From the NCBI RefSeq assembly GCF_003751225.1, contig NZ_RJKE01000001.1, positions 5,642,001-5,706,000 on the forward strand: DNA of 64,000 nt. Direction: 5' to 3'. The notes under the pieces were generated by a model, which searched no databases, was not told the origin of the DNA, and was given only the letters and a program-made list of their open reading frames with translations. Position numbers and translations under genes: made by a program. The first letter of the stretch is position 1. Each line of letters begins with the position of its first letter. Source of the DNA: Actinocorallia herbida. GTDB lineage: Bacteria; Actinomycetota; Actinomycetes; Streptosporangiales; Streptosporangiaceae. Shown here in pieces: positions 16,830 to 25,690 of this stretch.

Positions 16830-17993
16830 ATGGAACGTGACCTTTTCGACCGCGAGCACGAGGAGTTCCGGGCCGTCGTCCGCGACTTCGTGGCGCGGGA
16901 GGTCGTCCCGAACCTCGACGCGTGGGAGGTCGCCGGAGCCGTCGACCGCAGCCTGTTCCGCCGGGCCGGCTCGGCCGGTCTGCTCGGGCTCGAACTCGAG
17001 GAGGGCCACGGTGGCGGAGGGACCGACGACCTGCGGTTCAGCGTCGTCGTCAACGAGGAGCTCAGCCGGGTCGGCGCCTCCTCCGTGGTGATGAACATCT
17101 GCGGCTTCAATGACCTCATCGCCCCCTATCTCGCGGCGCTGTGCACTGAGCAGCAGAAGGAGCAGTGGCTTCCAGGACTCTGCTCGGGAGAGCGGATCGG
17201 CGCCATCGCCATGACGGAACCGGGTACCGGCAGCGACCTGAAGGCGATCACCACGACCGCCCGCCGCGAGGGCGACCACTATGTGCTGAACGGCGCCAAG
17301 ACCTTCATCAGCAACGGGACGCTCGCCGACCTGGTCATCGTCGTGGTGAAGACCGACCCCGGAGCGGGGTCGCGGGGCGTGAGCCTGCTGGTGGTCGAGA
17401 GCAACATGCCCGGCTTCCAGCGCGGGCGCAAGCTCGACAAGATCGGTCTGCTCGCCCAGGACACGGCGGAGCTCTTCTTCGACGACGTGCGCGTGCCCGC
17501 GGCCAACCTTCTGGGGCGGGAGGGCGAGGGTTTCGGTCATCTGCGCAGCCACCTGGTCCGCGAGCGCCTGTCCGTCACCGTGACGGCGGCGGCGTCCATG
17601 GAGGCGACCCTCGCCGAGACGATCGACTACGTCCACCAGCGCACCGCGTTCGGGCAGCGGGTGGCCGATTTTCAGGCGACCCGCTTCACCCTGGCGGAAC
17701 TGGCGACCGAGGTGCAGATCGCCCGGACCTTCCTCGACAGGTGCGTCGCCGGCGCGGTCCGCCGCGAACTCACCGAGGTGGACGCGGCCATGGCCAAATG
17801 GTGGATCACCGAGCTTCAGCAAAGGGTGGTCGGCCGCTGTCTCCAGCTTCACGGCGGCTACGGCTACATGCGGGAGTACCCCGTCGCCCGCGCCTACCTC
17901 GACGCCCGCGTCGGGACCCTGTACGCGGGAACCACGGAGATCATGAAAGAGATCATCGGCAGGTCCCTCACCCGGCCGTCACACCCGGACTGA
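16830..17993 (+). CDS. Acyl-CoA dehydrogenase
   Basis: An FAD enzyme of 387 residues that introduces an alpha,beta double bond into an acyl-CoA. The motifs AMTEPGTGSDL and LNGAKTFISNG, the C-terminal HGGYGYMREYPVARAYLD and the catalytic base Glu370 in YAGTTEIMKEIIG fit the short/medium-chain family. GGAGAG precedes ATG 16830, 33 bases after the CoA ligase stop, so they form one operon. The pair could activate and desaturate an acyl or phenylpropanoid side chain; the hydratase and thiolase for later steps are not in the window. Confidence 0.9.
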   Translation: MERDLFDREHEEFRAVVRDFVAREVVPNLDAWEVAGAVDRSLFRRAGSAGLLGLELEEGHGGGGTDDLRFSVVVNEELSRVGASSVVMNICGFNDLIAPYLAALCTEQQKEQWLPGLCSGERIGAIAMTEPGTGSDLKAITTTARREGDHYVLNGAKTFISNGTLADLVIVVVKTDPGAGSRGVSLLVVESNMPGFQRGRKLDKIGLLAQDTAELFFDDVRVPAANLLGREGEGFGHLRSHLVRERLSVTVTAAASMEATLAETIDYVHQRTAFGQRVADFQATRFTLAELATEVQIARTFLDRCVAGAVRRELTEVDAAMAKWWITELQQRVVGRCLQLHGGYGYMREYPVARAYLDARVGTLYAGTTEIMKEIIGRSLTRPSHPD

Positions 17994-18011
17994 CCTCTCC
18001 GGACTCCATCA

Positions 18012-18056
18012 GGTGCGCCGAGCGCCCTCCGGCTGCCGGAGAGCGCTCGGCGCACC
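18012..18056 (+). terminator. Long hairpin after the acyl-CoA dehydrogenase gene
   Basis: Outer arms begin GGTGCGCCGAGCGC and pair with their complement at 18043-18056; an inner CTCCGG/CCGGAG stem extends the hairpin. It also overlaps the 3' end of the IclR remnant on the other strand. Confidence 0.7.
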
Positions 18057-18325
18057 GAGCGCCCGGGAGATGCCGCGTGCGGCCGCACGGACCACGGGCA
18101 CGAACGCCCGCCCGTCTCCCCTGCGTTCGTGGACGACGAGGGACACCGCGGCGATCACCGCGTCTTCCGGCCTGTAGACGGGCGCGGCGATCGACTGCGC
18201 GAACACCTCGACCTGTCCGTGACTGATCGCGACGCCGGTCCTCCTGACCTCCGCCAGGACACGGCGCAGCTCGGCCGCCGAGGTGATCGTGCGCTCGGTG
18301 AAGCCCCGCAGCGGCACGGCCGGCA

Positions 18326-18337
18326 CCCCCCCCCCCC
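18326..18337. repeat. Homopolymer run of 12 C
   Basis: A run of twelve C exactly where IclR homology ends. It is either a slippage-prone tract or an assembly problem. Nothing gene-like is visible between 18340 and 18597. Confidence 0.6.
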
Positions 18338-18597
18338 GAGCCCGCTCGGCTCTACCCCGCGAAACCGGGCCCACCAGGTACACAAGAACACCCAAGAACC
18401 AAGAACTTCGGGAATGCGACCACTCCGAGGATGCGGGCGTCGGCCGATCCTTCTCCGTCGGGATGTCGAGTCCGCGGATGAGGGCAGCTGAATCCTGCCC
18501 TCGATGGTCGGTGCGGCGCCGGGCCGGTCAGGTCTTCTCCAGGTGACAAGATCCGATCCGACCCACCACGTGCCCGGCGCCGCGCTCGTGGGCGGCC

Positions 18598-19197
18598 TCA
18601 GCCGCGGGCGGCCTCGAAGCGCGCGGTGACGTCGGCCCAGTTCACCAGCGACCAGAGCTTGGCCACGTAATCGGGGCGGACGTTCTTGTACTGCAGGTAG
18701 TAGGCGTGCTCCCAGGCATCGAACACCAGCAGTGGGGTGGAGCCGATGCCGACGTTGCCGTGGTGGTCGTAGACCTGCTGGACGATGAGCTTCTTACCGA
18801 CGGGCTCCCAGCCCAGGACGCCCCAGCCGGAGCCCTGGACGGTCTGGGTGGCCAGCGTCAGCTGCTTGCTGAAGGCCTCGAACGAGCCGAACTGCTCGGC
18901 GATCGCCGCGGCGAGTTCGCCCTCGGGTCGGTCGCCGCCTTCGGGGGACAGGTTGTCCCAGAAGATCGAGTGCAGGACGTGGCCCGACAGGTTGAACGCG
19001 AGGGTCTTCTCCAGCCCGACCAGACCGCCGAACTGCTCCTTGTCGCGCGCTTCTTCGAGCTGCTCCAGGGTGTCGTTGGCGCCCTTGACGTAGGCGGCGT
19101 GGTGCTTGCCGTGGTGCAGCTCCAGGATCTCGCCCGTGATCGCGGGCTCGAGCGCCGCGTAGTCGTAGGGCAGATCCGGCAGTGAGTAGGTCGACAT
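18598..19197 (-). CDS. Superoxide dismutase, Fe/Mn family
   Basis: A cytoplasmic enzyme of 199 residues that dismutates superoxide. Metal ligands lie in [28 protein letters not shown] and the signature [13 protein letters not shown]; length and order are normal. ATG 19197 ([13 protein letters not shown]) is preferred over an upstream in-frame ATG because the family starts here. A TTGCAA-N5-TAGCAA element lies 12 bases upstream, matching the Nur box of Streptomyces, where nickel-loaded Nur represses the iron SOD gene while nickel SOD takes over. The gene has no functional tie to its neighbours. Confidence 0.95.
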   Translation of the reverse strand: MSTYSLPDLPYDYAALEPAITGEILELHHGKHHAAYVKGANDTLEQLEEARDKEQFGGLVGLEKTLAFNLSGHVLHSIFWDNLSPEGGDRPEGELAAAIAEQFGSFEAFSKQLTLATQTVQGSGWGVLGWEPVGKKLIVQQVYDHHGNVGIGSTPLLVFDAWEHAYYLQYKNVRPDYVAKLWSLVNWADVTARFEAARG

Positions 19198-19208
19198 GAT
19201 CCCCACTA

Positions 19209-19225
19209 TTGCAAATGACTAGCAA
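19209..19225. promoter_or_regulatory. Candidate Nur box TTGCAA-ATGAC-TAGCAA before the SOD gene
   Basis: It matches the published Nur-box form TTGCAA-N5-TTGCAA of Streptomyces coelicolor with one mismatch, placed right before the SOD start. Confidence 0.6.
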
Positions 19226-19487
19226 CAACGACAAGCTCGCATCAGCATGGAGGCGTCAAGAACTGATCTTCGATGTCCGAAAGATGGGAGAACGCCCACT
19301 GAACGTCCAGGCGGTTCCCTCGCACCAGCCCAGTCCGTCCGCTCGCAGACAGCCTGAGCGGCGAGACGAGGGTCCGGCAGGTGGCCTTCACCGAGAGGCA
19401 GAAGCCGTCGCCGCGAGGGGCCGGGCGCCATCGCTTGTAGTCGCGGACTCCGCGGACGACCCGGCCCTGATCCACCCGGTCTTCCCG

Positions 19488-19841
19488 GTGGTGGCCGACC
19501 CGGAGGTGGAGTCCCGCTCATTCGCATGGCAACGGGGAAAGGAATGTAAGTTCATTACCAAGGGTGACGAGGTGCACGTGTCATCTACTCCCCCTCGCGA
19601 GGCCTCCAGGCATGGCGGTTGGGTTGCGATTGCAAACTGCGCGCAGTTCCCGTATGCGAACGTCACGACCGAGCTGCAGCAGCTCTACTCTGACGGATCG
19701 TGGAGAAAGGCGGGCACCATTGGTAAGGCTAAGGTGAAGTCCGGTGCAGGATCTGGCAGACGCGCCACGGGCCGGGCAAAGTGCTTTACCACTAAGCGCG
19801 TGACATGGCGCAGTGAGGTGACGTTCAACTGCAGGTACTGA
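19488..19841 (+). pseudogene. C-terminal piece of a small cysteine-containing protein, family unknown
   Basis: The last ~117 residues of an open frame (GKECKFITKGDEVHVSS ... ANCAQFPYANVTTELQQLY ... AKCFTTKR ... FNCRY) look like a real protein, with four spaced cysteines that suggest an exported disulphide-bonded domain. No start, signal peptide or ribosome site precedes it; the frame opens inside the SOD promoter. I do not recognise the family. It is probably a remnant. Confidence 0.35.
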
Positions 19842-19991
19842 CGAAGGGCCGCACCCACGGCGATTAGCCGTGACTCCGGGTCCGCGAGCATGAAGTGATC
19901 GGTGAGGTGGGGCGTCGAGTCGGCCCTACCTCACCGGTACCCCGTTCATTACGTGCGACATGTTCCAGACCACAAGAATCGGATAAAGCGA

Positions 19992-20583
19992 ATGGTGATC
20001 GAGCCCACAGCAATCCCGGGTGTTGAGGCAGTCCGTACTCTTGTCGCCTCGCTCCACGGCGAACTGGTGCCGCACGGGTGGGCGTGATCCCGAGGAAGCG
20101 AGCGAGGACGCCTACAGCCTCTTCGACAAGAGGTCGCTGGCCATGGACTGGCTCACGGAGGCGCAGGAGGGCGCCGCAGCACGGAGTTGGGCGATGAACG
20201 ACGCAGGCCTGGGCACGGACTCGGCATCACAGATTCCGCGGGTCGCCTGGTTCCAAGTGCAGGTGACCCAACCGGTCTCCTCCGACCAGCCGCTACCAAC
20301 GCAAGCCTTCCCGGCCTGTATCGACGATGTCATGGGCCGGTTGGGAACTCTGAACCTCCAGGCAGTTCAGCTACTCCTGCCAGAAGGCCGTCCGGGCGGC
20401 CCGACCAGGGCCATCGGCGACCATTTTTGGCCGGGCCCGCCCAAGAATCGAGCCGTTTTCCGATGCGTTCTCACCGAGTGGTCGCTGGACATCATCGGAT
20501 GGCTGGCCGCATTCCTCGCAGAGGCGAACGTCCAGCACGGTGTCACCGCCCCGGTGCTGCTTACCGTCAACAGGAATGCATAG
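19992..20583 (+). pseudogene. Hypothetical protein with a probable frameshift
   Basis: An ATG at 19992 opens MVIEPTAIPGVEAVRTLVAS and ends at 20087; from about 20088 the coding character continues in another frame (EDAYSLFDKRSLAMDWLTEA ... LTEWSLDIIGWLAAFLAEAN) to a stop at 20583. Joining the two frames gives about 195 residues of plausible globular protein of unknown function. The second part alone, from ATG 20142, might still be translated. Confidence 0.4.
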
Positions 20584-20819
20584 CACGCCAGCCGCATCTG
20601 GAGGGTCCTTGTAGCAAACAACAGAAATCCGACGGATGCGCGCCCTCAGCCGCAGAGCCTGCCCAGCGATCTGCGCGCACGCTCCTCCAAGCCGCACAAC
20701 GACGAACCTGTGACCGCCGAGTCGGCCTACGAACAAGAGGAACCCCCCACACCGCTGGATTCCGGCGGTGCGGGGGGCGGGCGCCGCTCGCACTGCCCTC
20801 AGGTCTCGGCCGTCCTCAT

Positions 20820-21203
20820 CCAGCGTGCCACCGCGACACCCTCACCGCCGCGACCGGCGAAGCCCTCTGGCAGTGGCACGACGACGTCCACCCGGTGCTG
20901 TTCACCGCCGCCCGCACCCTGGGCCAGACCGGACAAGTCCACGCTGCCATCACCGCTTACGAAGACCTGGACACCCGCACCTTCCACCACCACGGCCCCG
21001 ACCACTCAGGCACTCTCGAAGCCCGGCACCAGCTCTCCCGCTGGCGGGGCGAGGCCGGGGATGTGGCGGGCGCCGCCACCGCGCTCGCCGAACTCCTCAC
21101 CGACCGGCAGCGGATCCAGGGACCCGACACCCTCACCACCCTGCGCAACCTCGCCTACTGGCGGGGCGAGGCCGATAGGAGAGGTTCGGATGCGGGGCGC
21201 TGA
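20820..21203 (+). pseudogene. Tetratricopeptide-repeat fragment
   Basis: About 125 residues show actinobacterial TPR units of roughly 40 residues (RTLGQTGQVHAAITAYEDL, HQLSRWRGEAGDVAGAATAL, GPDTLTTLRNLAYWRGEA). Such units end large NB-ARC or AAA-type TPR proteins; the N-terminal ATPase is absent and the frame ends soon after. It is best read as a decayed 3' fragment. Confidence 0.55.
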
Positions 21204-21620
21204 TGGCTATTGGGGTGTCGGGATTAGGTGATTTCCCGACCCCACGCCGGACCGCCTTCCCGCGACCCTTGAAACCGGACACCGGGCGACAAAACAACGC
21301 TCCGGACGGCCGTTTTCGGCGGTGAATTGGCGGGATTTGAAGACGTATAGAACGTGGGTTCCGCCCCTTCGTCTCGCTGTCGATTCCCGAAGTGTTCTTC
21401 ACGGATTCTCGAAGTGCTGTGCGCGGGTGATCGCCATGTCGTTCGGGCGTGAGCCGTTCACGGGCGGGCGACGGCGGCGGGGCGTAGTACGTCTTGGTCG
21501 ATCAGGGCTCGGACGCGATGCCGACCGTGCGGCATGCCAGATCCGAAGGGATGAGAGGCCTGGCGCGGCCGGTCGGAGATCGCTTGGAGGGATTCGGCGC
21601 AGAACGGCGTCTTCTCGCTC
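21204..21620. other. Non-coding stretch with nothing recognised
   Basis: About 417 bases between the TPR fragment and the lipoprotein gene. No open frame with coding character, hairpin or repeat stands out. Confidence 0.4.
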
Positions 21621-21968
21621 ATGATCCATGGGAAATCCTCGAGGTTGAGCGCTGTGGTGGCCGTCCTCGTGTCGCTCTCGATGGGCACGGCGTGTTCTTC
21701 CGGCCAGGGGAACACCCTGCCCGATGACGACCCCGTCGGCATCAGCGTCACCGGCGAACCGCTGGAGCCGGGGAGCAAGATCGCCAAGGTCAAGAGCGGG
21801 ACCGACACCGAGGGCCACTCCACGTGCACAGCCGCAGGCCGGGCGTCAGACGTCAAGACGTACACGCTCTCGATACGCCAGACCGCGAACGCACCGGAGG
21901 CCGTCTTCGAGTACCACTACGCCGACGCCATAACGAGGACAGGTGAATGTCGCCCTTCCGGGGCTTGA
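21621..21968 (+). CDS. Small putative lipoprotein
   Basis: A protein of 115 residues with a positively charged start, a hydrophobic segment LSAVVAVLVSLSMGTAC and a Cys at about residue 25 that could be lipidated (the GTAC box is weak). The mature part (KTYTLSIRQTANAPEAVFEY) is of unknown family. The frame ends abruptly 22 bases into the next gene, so the C-terminus may be truncated. No clear ribosome site. Confidence 0.45.
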   Translation: MIHGKSSRLSAVVAVLVSLSMGTACSSGQGNTLPDDDPVGISVTGEPLEPGSKIAKVKSGTDTEGHSTCTAAGRASDVKTYTLSIRQTANAPEAVFEYHYADAITRTGECRPSGA

Positions 21969-23704
21969 CTTTCGGTGGTGGGCTTTCCGCACAGCGGAGC
22001 GTTTTTCGAGGTATGCAGAAATTTATAGATTGCGGGTGGCGTGCGGCGGATCGTGTGATTATGCGAGGCATGCAGCCTTATCCTCAGGACGAAGTCGGAA
22101 AGCCGAAAACACCCTATCTGGATGCCGTGATATCGGAATTGAGGAAGGTCTCGCCCGGGCTGGAAGAAGTGGTCTGGGAGCTCACGTCGGGCAATAAGCT
22201 CGACAGCACCGAAGACGATCCGGCCTCATGGATCTCCCAGGTGCCGGACGTCTGGGGCTGGAGCAAGGACAAGCCCGTGCCCAAAGGCGCGGACAAGCCC
22301 GGGATCAAGGCGCTGCTCGCCAAGATCCGGGCGGCGGTCGCCGGGGCCGGCCGCAGCGTGGACGTGTCGGGTTTCGGCCCGCCGAACGTCTTCGGCTCCC
22401 CCTCCGAGCCGTTCCCCGACGGCGTGTTCCACGCCGAGATCGTCGCCGGGCTGAAGGTCGCGGCCCGCGCGGCCGCGGTCGCCGAGAGACGGCTCAAGGT
22501 GCGGATCCTCACCGGCGTGCCGGGCTTCGACGTGACGGCCTCGCCCTGGGCCTACCGCGACAAGCTGAAGCGGGACATCGGCGCCGACGCGAAGGTCATC
22601 GACTTCACCATCGCGTCGATGACCACGCGCGGCATCTCCTCCTACAACCACACGAAGTTCCTCATCGTGGACGGCGTCTTCGTCCTCCACGGCGGCATCA
22701 ACTGGATGGCGAACTTCTACGTCGAGGACGGCACGTACGGCAGCCGCGGCTTCGGCGGTGGCGCCCCCGTCACGGACGTGGACATCGCGCTGCGCGGCCC
22801 GGCCGCCCTGTCCGCAGGGAAGTTCCTCGACCGGCTGTGGAAGTGGACGTGCGAGAACGCCACCCTCGAAGGGGAGGCCGGTTACGGCGCATGGCTCTCC
22901 ACGAACGGCGACCGGATCGAGGAGGCCGCGCAGAGCCTCTACGAGGGCGTCGAGGCCGAGAAGCCGGGCACGCTCCAGGTGCTTTCCGTGGGCAGCCTCG
23001 GATACGGCATAGAGAAGAAGGACACCAAGTCCTCCTACGAGGCACCGCCGGCCCGCGCGATCGAGGCCGCCGCGTGCTACTACCGGCTCCTCACGGCCCG
23101 CAAACAGAACAACGAGACCAACACCGACCGCGACTTCATGACGGTCAACCCGGACGCCAACGCGCTCCGGGCGCTGGTCGCCGCGGCGAAGAAGAAGATC
23201 GTGCTGTCGCAGCAGGACATCAACGGCTTCGCGGCCTTCCCGCTGTACCACGCACTGTACGACGTGCGGTTCCTCGATGTGCTGGCCGCGAAGATGACCG
23301 CGGACACGCCGGTCAAGGTCAGGATCGTGATCAGCAACCCGGGGGCGCCCGACTATTCCAACATCCCGGACCTCAGGTACCCGGTGGCGGCGCTGCTGAG
23401 CCGCGTCGCGCTGAAGACGGGCTCGATGGACCACGCGCACCGCGTCCTGTCCGCGCACCTCCAGCTCGCGCCGCTGCGGGTCGGCGACGAGGCGACCTGG
23501 CCGGGCGGCTACAAGTACCGTCTGCACACCAAGATCGTGCTCGTGGACGACACGGCGTTCTACGTCGGATCGCGGAACGTCTACCCGGACACCACCCAGG
23601 ACCACGGTTTCATCATCGAGGACGCCGCCGCGGCCAAGCAGCTGTGCACCGCCTTCCTCGACAAGCAGTGGCTGTACTCCAAGAAGGCCGCCGTCTACGA
23701 CTGA
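21947..23704 (+). CDS. Phospholipase D-superfamily protein with two HKD motifs
   Basis: A 585-residue protein with two HxKx4D catalytic motifs, HTKFLIVD (His235) and HTKIVLVD (His527), each followed by a GG or GSRN segment as in PLD-type phosphodiesterases. It could hydrolyse or transfer phosphatidyl groups or act on nucleic acid; the exact substrate cannot be told. No signal peptide is seen. GAGGA lies 7 bases before ATG 21947; later in-frame ATGs (22013, 22064, 22073) are alternatives, and the first ~45 residues look unlike the rest. Its TGA stop lies inside the left inverted repeat of the adjacent IS element, so the C-terminus may have been altered by the insertion. Confidence 0.8.
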   Translation: MSPFRGLTFGGGLSAQRSVFRGMQKFIDCGWRAADRVIMRGMQPYPQDEVGKPKTPYLDAVISELRKVSPGLEEVVWELTSGNKLDSTEDDPASWISQVPDVWGWSKDKPVPKGADKPGIKALLAKIRAAVAGAGRSVDVSGFGPPNVFGSPSEPFPDGVFHAEIVAGLKVAARAAAVAERRLKVRILTGVPGFDVTASPWAYRDKLKRDIGADAKVIDFTIASMTTRGISSYNHTKFLIVDGVFVLHGGINWMANFYVEDGTYGSRGFGGGAPVTDVDIALRGPAALSAGKFLDRLWKWTCENATLEGEAGYGAWLSTNGDRIEEAAQSLYEGVEAEKPGTLQVLSVGSLGYGIEKKDTKSSYEAPPARAIEAAACYYRLLTARKQNNETNTDRDFMTVNPDANALRALVAAAKKKIVLSQQDINGFAAFPLYHALYDVRFLDVLAAKMTADTPVKVRIVISNPGAPDYSNIPDLRYPVAALLSRVALKTGSMDHAHRVLSAHLQLAPLRVGDEATWPGGYKYRLHTKIVLVDDTAFYVGSRNVYPDTTQDHGFIIEDAAAAKQLCTAFLDKQWLYSKKAAVYD

Positions 23705-23716
23705 GCCTTTTTCATC
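23702..23716. repeat. Left terminal inverted repeat of the IS element
   Basis: Fifteen bases, TGAGCCTTTTTCATC, exactly complementary to 24603-24617. The first three bases serve as the stop codon of the PLD-like gene. Confidence 0.85.
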
Positions 23717-24479
23717 GTGCTTCGCGGTTGGCGAGGACGGCGATGGCTTTGACGAGGTGGCCGGCTTTGGAGGGGCTGCACCGGAGTCGGTGGAGTAGTT
23801 TCCATGACTTGAGCTGGGCGTTCGCCCGTTCGCCGGGTGCGCGCAGGCGGGCGTGGGAGCGGTTGGCCTGCTTCTGGGAGGCGGGTTTGCCGCGGCCCTT
23901 GTAGGGCGTGATCACCACGCGGGTCTCGGCGCCCTGGTAGCCCTTGTCGGCAAGGACAGTGATTCCGGTCTTGTGGAGCTCGCGCAGGATGCCCCAGATC
24001 CGTGCGGCCGTCAGGTCGTGCGTCCGGCCGGGCAGCGCGCCCGAGGTCCACAGGATCTCCCCGTCAGGGCCTGCGATGACCTGGATGTTCACGCCGTGGT
24101 GGCGGTGCTTGGCCGAGTAGTACGGGCGGTCTGCGGCGACGCGGTCGGTGCGGATGAGTGTCCCGTCCATGACCAGCAGGTGCAGCCCGTCCCGCACGGC
24201 CCGGCGCAGCACCTGTGTCAGCTTCGGCGACCGGGACGACAGCAGCGCGACGACCTCCTCGACATACCGCCAAGCCGTCGAGATCGACACCTCGAAACCA
24301 GCCCCCAACTGCGCGAACGTTTCTCCCTTGCGCAGGTGGACCAGCACCAGCAGCGCCTGCCGGCCTGGATTCAGCAGCCGCCAGGCCGAACCGATCGCCC
24401 TGCGATGCCGACGGATCAGCCCCGCGACGTAGTTCAGCGTTGAACGCGACAAATCGACGGCAGCACGATAGAACAGCAC
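23712..24479 (-). CDS. IS5-family transposase (DDE_Tnp_4 type)
   Basis: A 255-residue transposase with an N-terminal helix-turn-helix (about 50-85, GETFAQLGAGFEVSISTAWR) and a DDE catalytic core: Asp in LLVMDGTLIRTD, Asp in LADKGYQG and Glu in GERANAQLKSWKLL. Start GTG 24479 with AGGAG five bases upstream. Full length with no frameshift, so the element may still move. It is the only intact transposase in the window. Confidence 0.9.
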   Translation of the reverse strand: MLFYRAAVDLSRSTLNYVAGLIRRHRRAIGSAWRLLNPGRQALLVLVHLRKGETFAQLGAGFEVSISTAWRYVEEVVALLSSRSPKLTQVLRRAVRDGLHLLVMDGTLIRTDRVAADRPYYSAKHRHHGVNIQVIAGPDGEILWTSGALPGRTHDLTAARIWGILRELHKTGITVLADKGYQGAETRVVITPYKGRGKPASQKQANRSHARLRAPGERANAQLKSWKLLHRLRCSPSKAGHLVKAIAVLANREAR

Positions 24480-24602
24480 CGAAGCTCCTGGTCGAGACGG
24501 GTGTTGGTTGTGGTGATCAACCCATCTACCAGGGGCTTCTTATCGTTTGAGGCCGTTCCGGGAACCCGCGGCCATGCTGTGATCAGCCCACCCGCACCCA
24601 GG

Positions 24603-24617
24603 ATGAAAAAGGCTCAC
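24603..24617. repeat. Right terminal inverted repeat of the IS element
   Basis: GATGAAAAAGGCTCA, the exact reverse complement of 23702-23716. The following ~240 bases to the next remnant show no gene. Confidence 0.85.
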
Positions 24618-24859
24618 TGGGAGGCGTCGAAAGCCATCTCCGGAGAACTGCCCGGAGAGATCCCCAAAGTCTCAAAACTCTGACCGAACGCGACGAAAGC
24701 CGCCGTTATCCATCTCTTGCCCTGGCCCTCGCCTGTTCCGGACAGGCGAGGTTCCAGCGAACCGTCTGGACATCGCCGACGAGACGACGAGCCCCGCGCC
24801 GGCACGCGTCGTGACTCGCCTCCGGGCCGGGGCCCATCTTGCCGAAGTCCCGCGGCCCC

Positions 24860-24990
24860 ATCGCGGCCTGGTCCCGGCGAGCGTCAGGCCGGAGACCACC
24901 GATTCGTGGGCGTCGCGGTCGATGATCAGCTCTTCGTGCGGACCGGCGACGGCGAGCATCGCGCTCTTGACCGAAAGGGAGGATGCCGCG
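24860..24990 (-). pseudogene. Fragment of an Orn/Lys/Arg decarboxylase-type PLP enzyme
   Basis: About 35 residues (AMLAVAGPHEELIIDRDAHE, then SVVSGLTLAGTRPRW) match the N-terminal cofactor-domain region of bacterial Orn/Lys/Arg decarboxylases. Sequence on both sides is unrelated. A short relic only. Confidence 0.5.
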
Positions 24991-25054
24991 CGAGGCTCGT
25001 AGTCGAGCTCGCCGCAGCCGTCACGACGCTCTTCTACCGGGCCGCGACCCGGTG

Positions 25055-25690
25055 TCAGCGGAAGACCGCGGCGTCGCGCCGGGCCCAGTCGGCGAAGGTG
25101 CCGGGGCGCGGCCGGGGATCTTCTCGACGTCGGGGCTCGGGGTCCCTTCGCGGGGGTCGGGGTGCCGAGCGTGGTGTCGGCCACCGGGGCCGGCATGAAG
25201 GCGAGCATCTGCTCACGGACCTCCTCCCGGCTCTGCTCGACGAAGGAGACGGGCGCGCCGAGGACCGCGGCGATCGCCGCCGCGCGCTCACGTGCGGCGG
25301 TCGGCGTGGGGCCGGTCGGCTCGTAGCGCGCTTCCTCGTGGCCCGGCCGGATGAGCACGGACGCGGCCACGGCCGCGATGTCGTCGGGGTCGACGACGGG
25401 GAGGCCGACCTCGCCGAAGGGCGCGGCGACCGTCCGGGCCGTCCTGACGGACTCCGCCCAGGCGTAGGCGTTGGAGGCGAAGCCGCCGGGACGCGGGATC
25501 GTCCAGTCGGTCCCGGAGGCCATGACGGCCTGCTCGAACGCCGCGAAGGCCGTGCCGTGGGACAGGGAGTCCGAGTGGGTGACCACGCCCTGCGCGGAGA
25601 GCAGAACGATCCGGCCGTACCCGGCGAACCGGGCGACGACCCCGGCGGGATCGCCCGCCGTCCTACATTGCCTCAGGGCCGACGAACACC
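25055..25690 (-). pseudogene. NmrA-like NAD(P)-binding protein, truncated and frameshifted
   Basis: Residues such as FAGYGRIVLLSAQGVVTHSD, TDWTIPRPGGFASNAYAWAE and PVVDPDDIAAVAASVL are those of NmrA-type atypical short-chain dehydrogenases (NAD(P)-sensing or quinone-reductase-like). The N-terminal dinucleotide motif is missing, and near 25130 the reading moves to another frame, which ends FADWARRDAAVFR as the family should. It is a dead gene with two kinds of damage. Confidence 0.6.

Larger units (their letters stand above)
18009..18338 (-). pseudogene. IclR-family regulator, 5'-truncated (effector domain only)
   Basis: About 105 residues match the C-terminal effector-binding part of an IclR regulator (RGFTERTITSAAELRRVLAE, then RRTGVAISHGQVEVFAQSIA and APVYRPEDAVIAAVSLVV). 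The helix-turn-helix half is missing: homology stops at a run of 12 C on the + strand (18326-18337), beyond which the sequence is unrelated. The gene faces the acyl-CoA dehydrogenase operon and may once have controlled it. Confidence 0.75.
23702..24617 (-). mobile_element. IS5-type insertion sequence, 916 bp, apparently intact
   Basis: The terminal inverted repeats TGAGCCTTTTTCATC (23702-23716) and its exact complement (24603-24617) enclose a single complete transposase gene. No target-site duplication is obvious (flanks CGAC and CTGG). The left end overlaps the stop codon of the phospholipase-D-like gene. Confidence 0.85.

Noticed and set aside
18326-18337. 12-C tract as a programmed frameshift site
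   Set aside because: No homologous reading continues on the far side in any frame.
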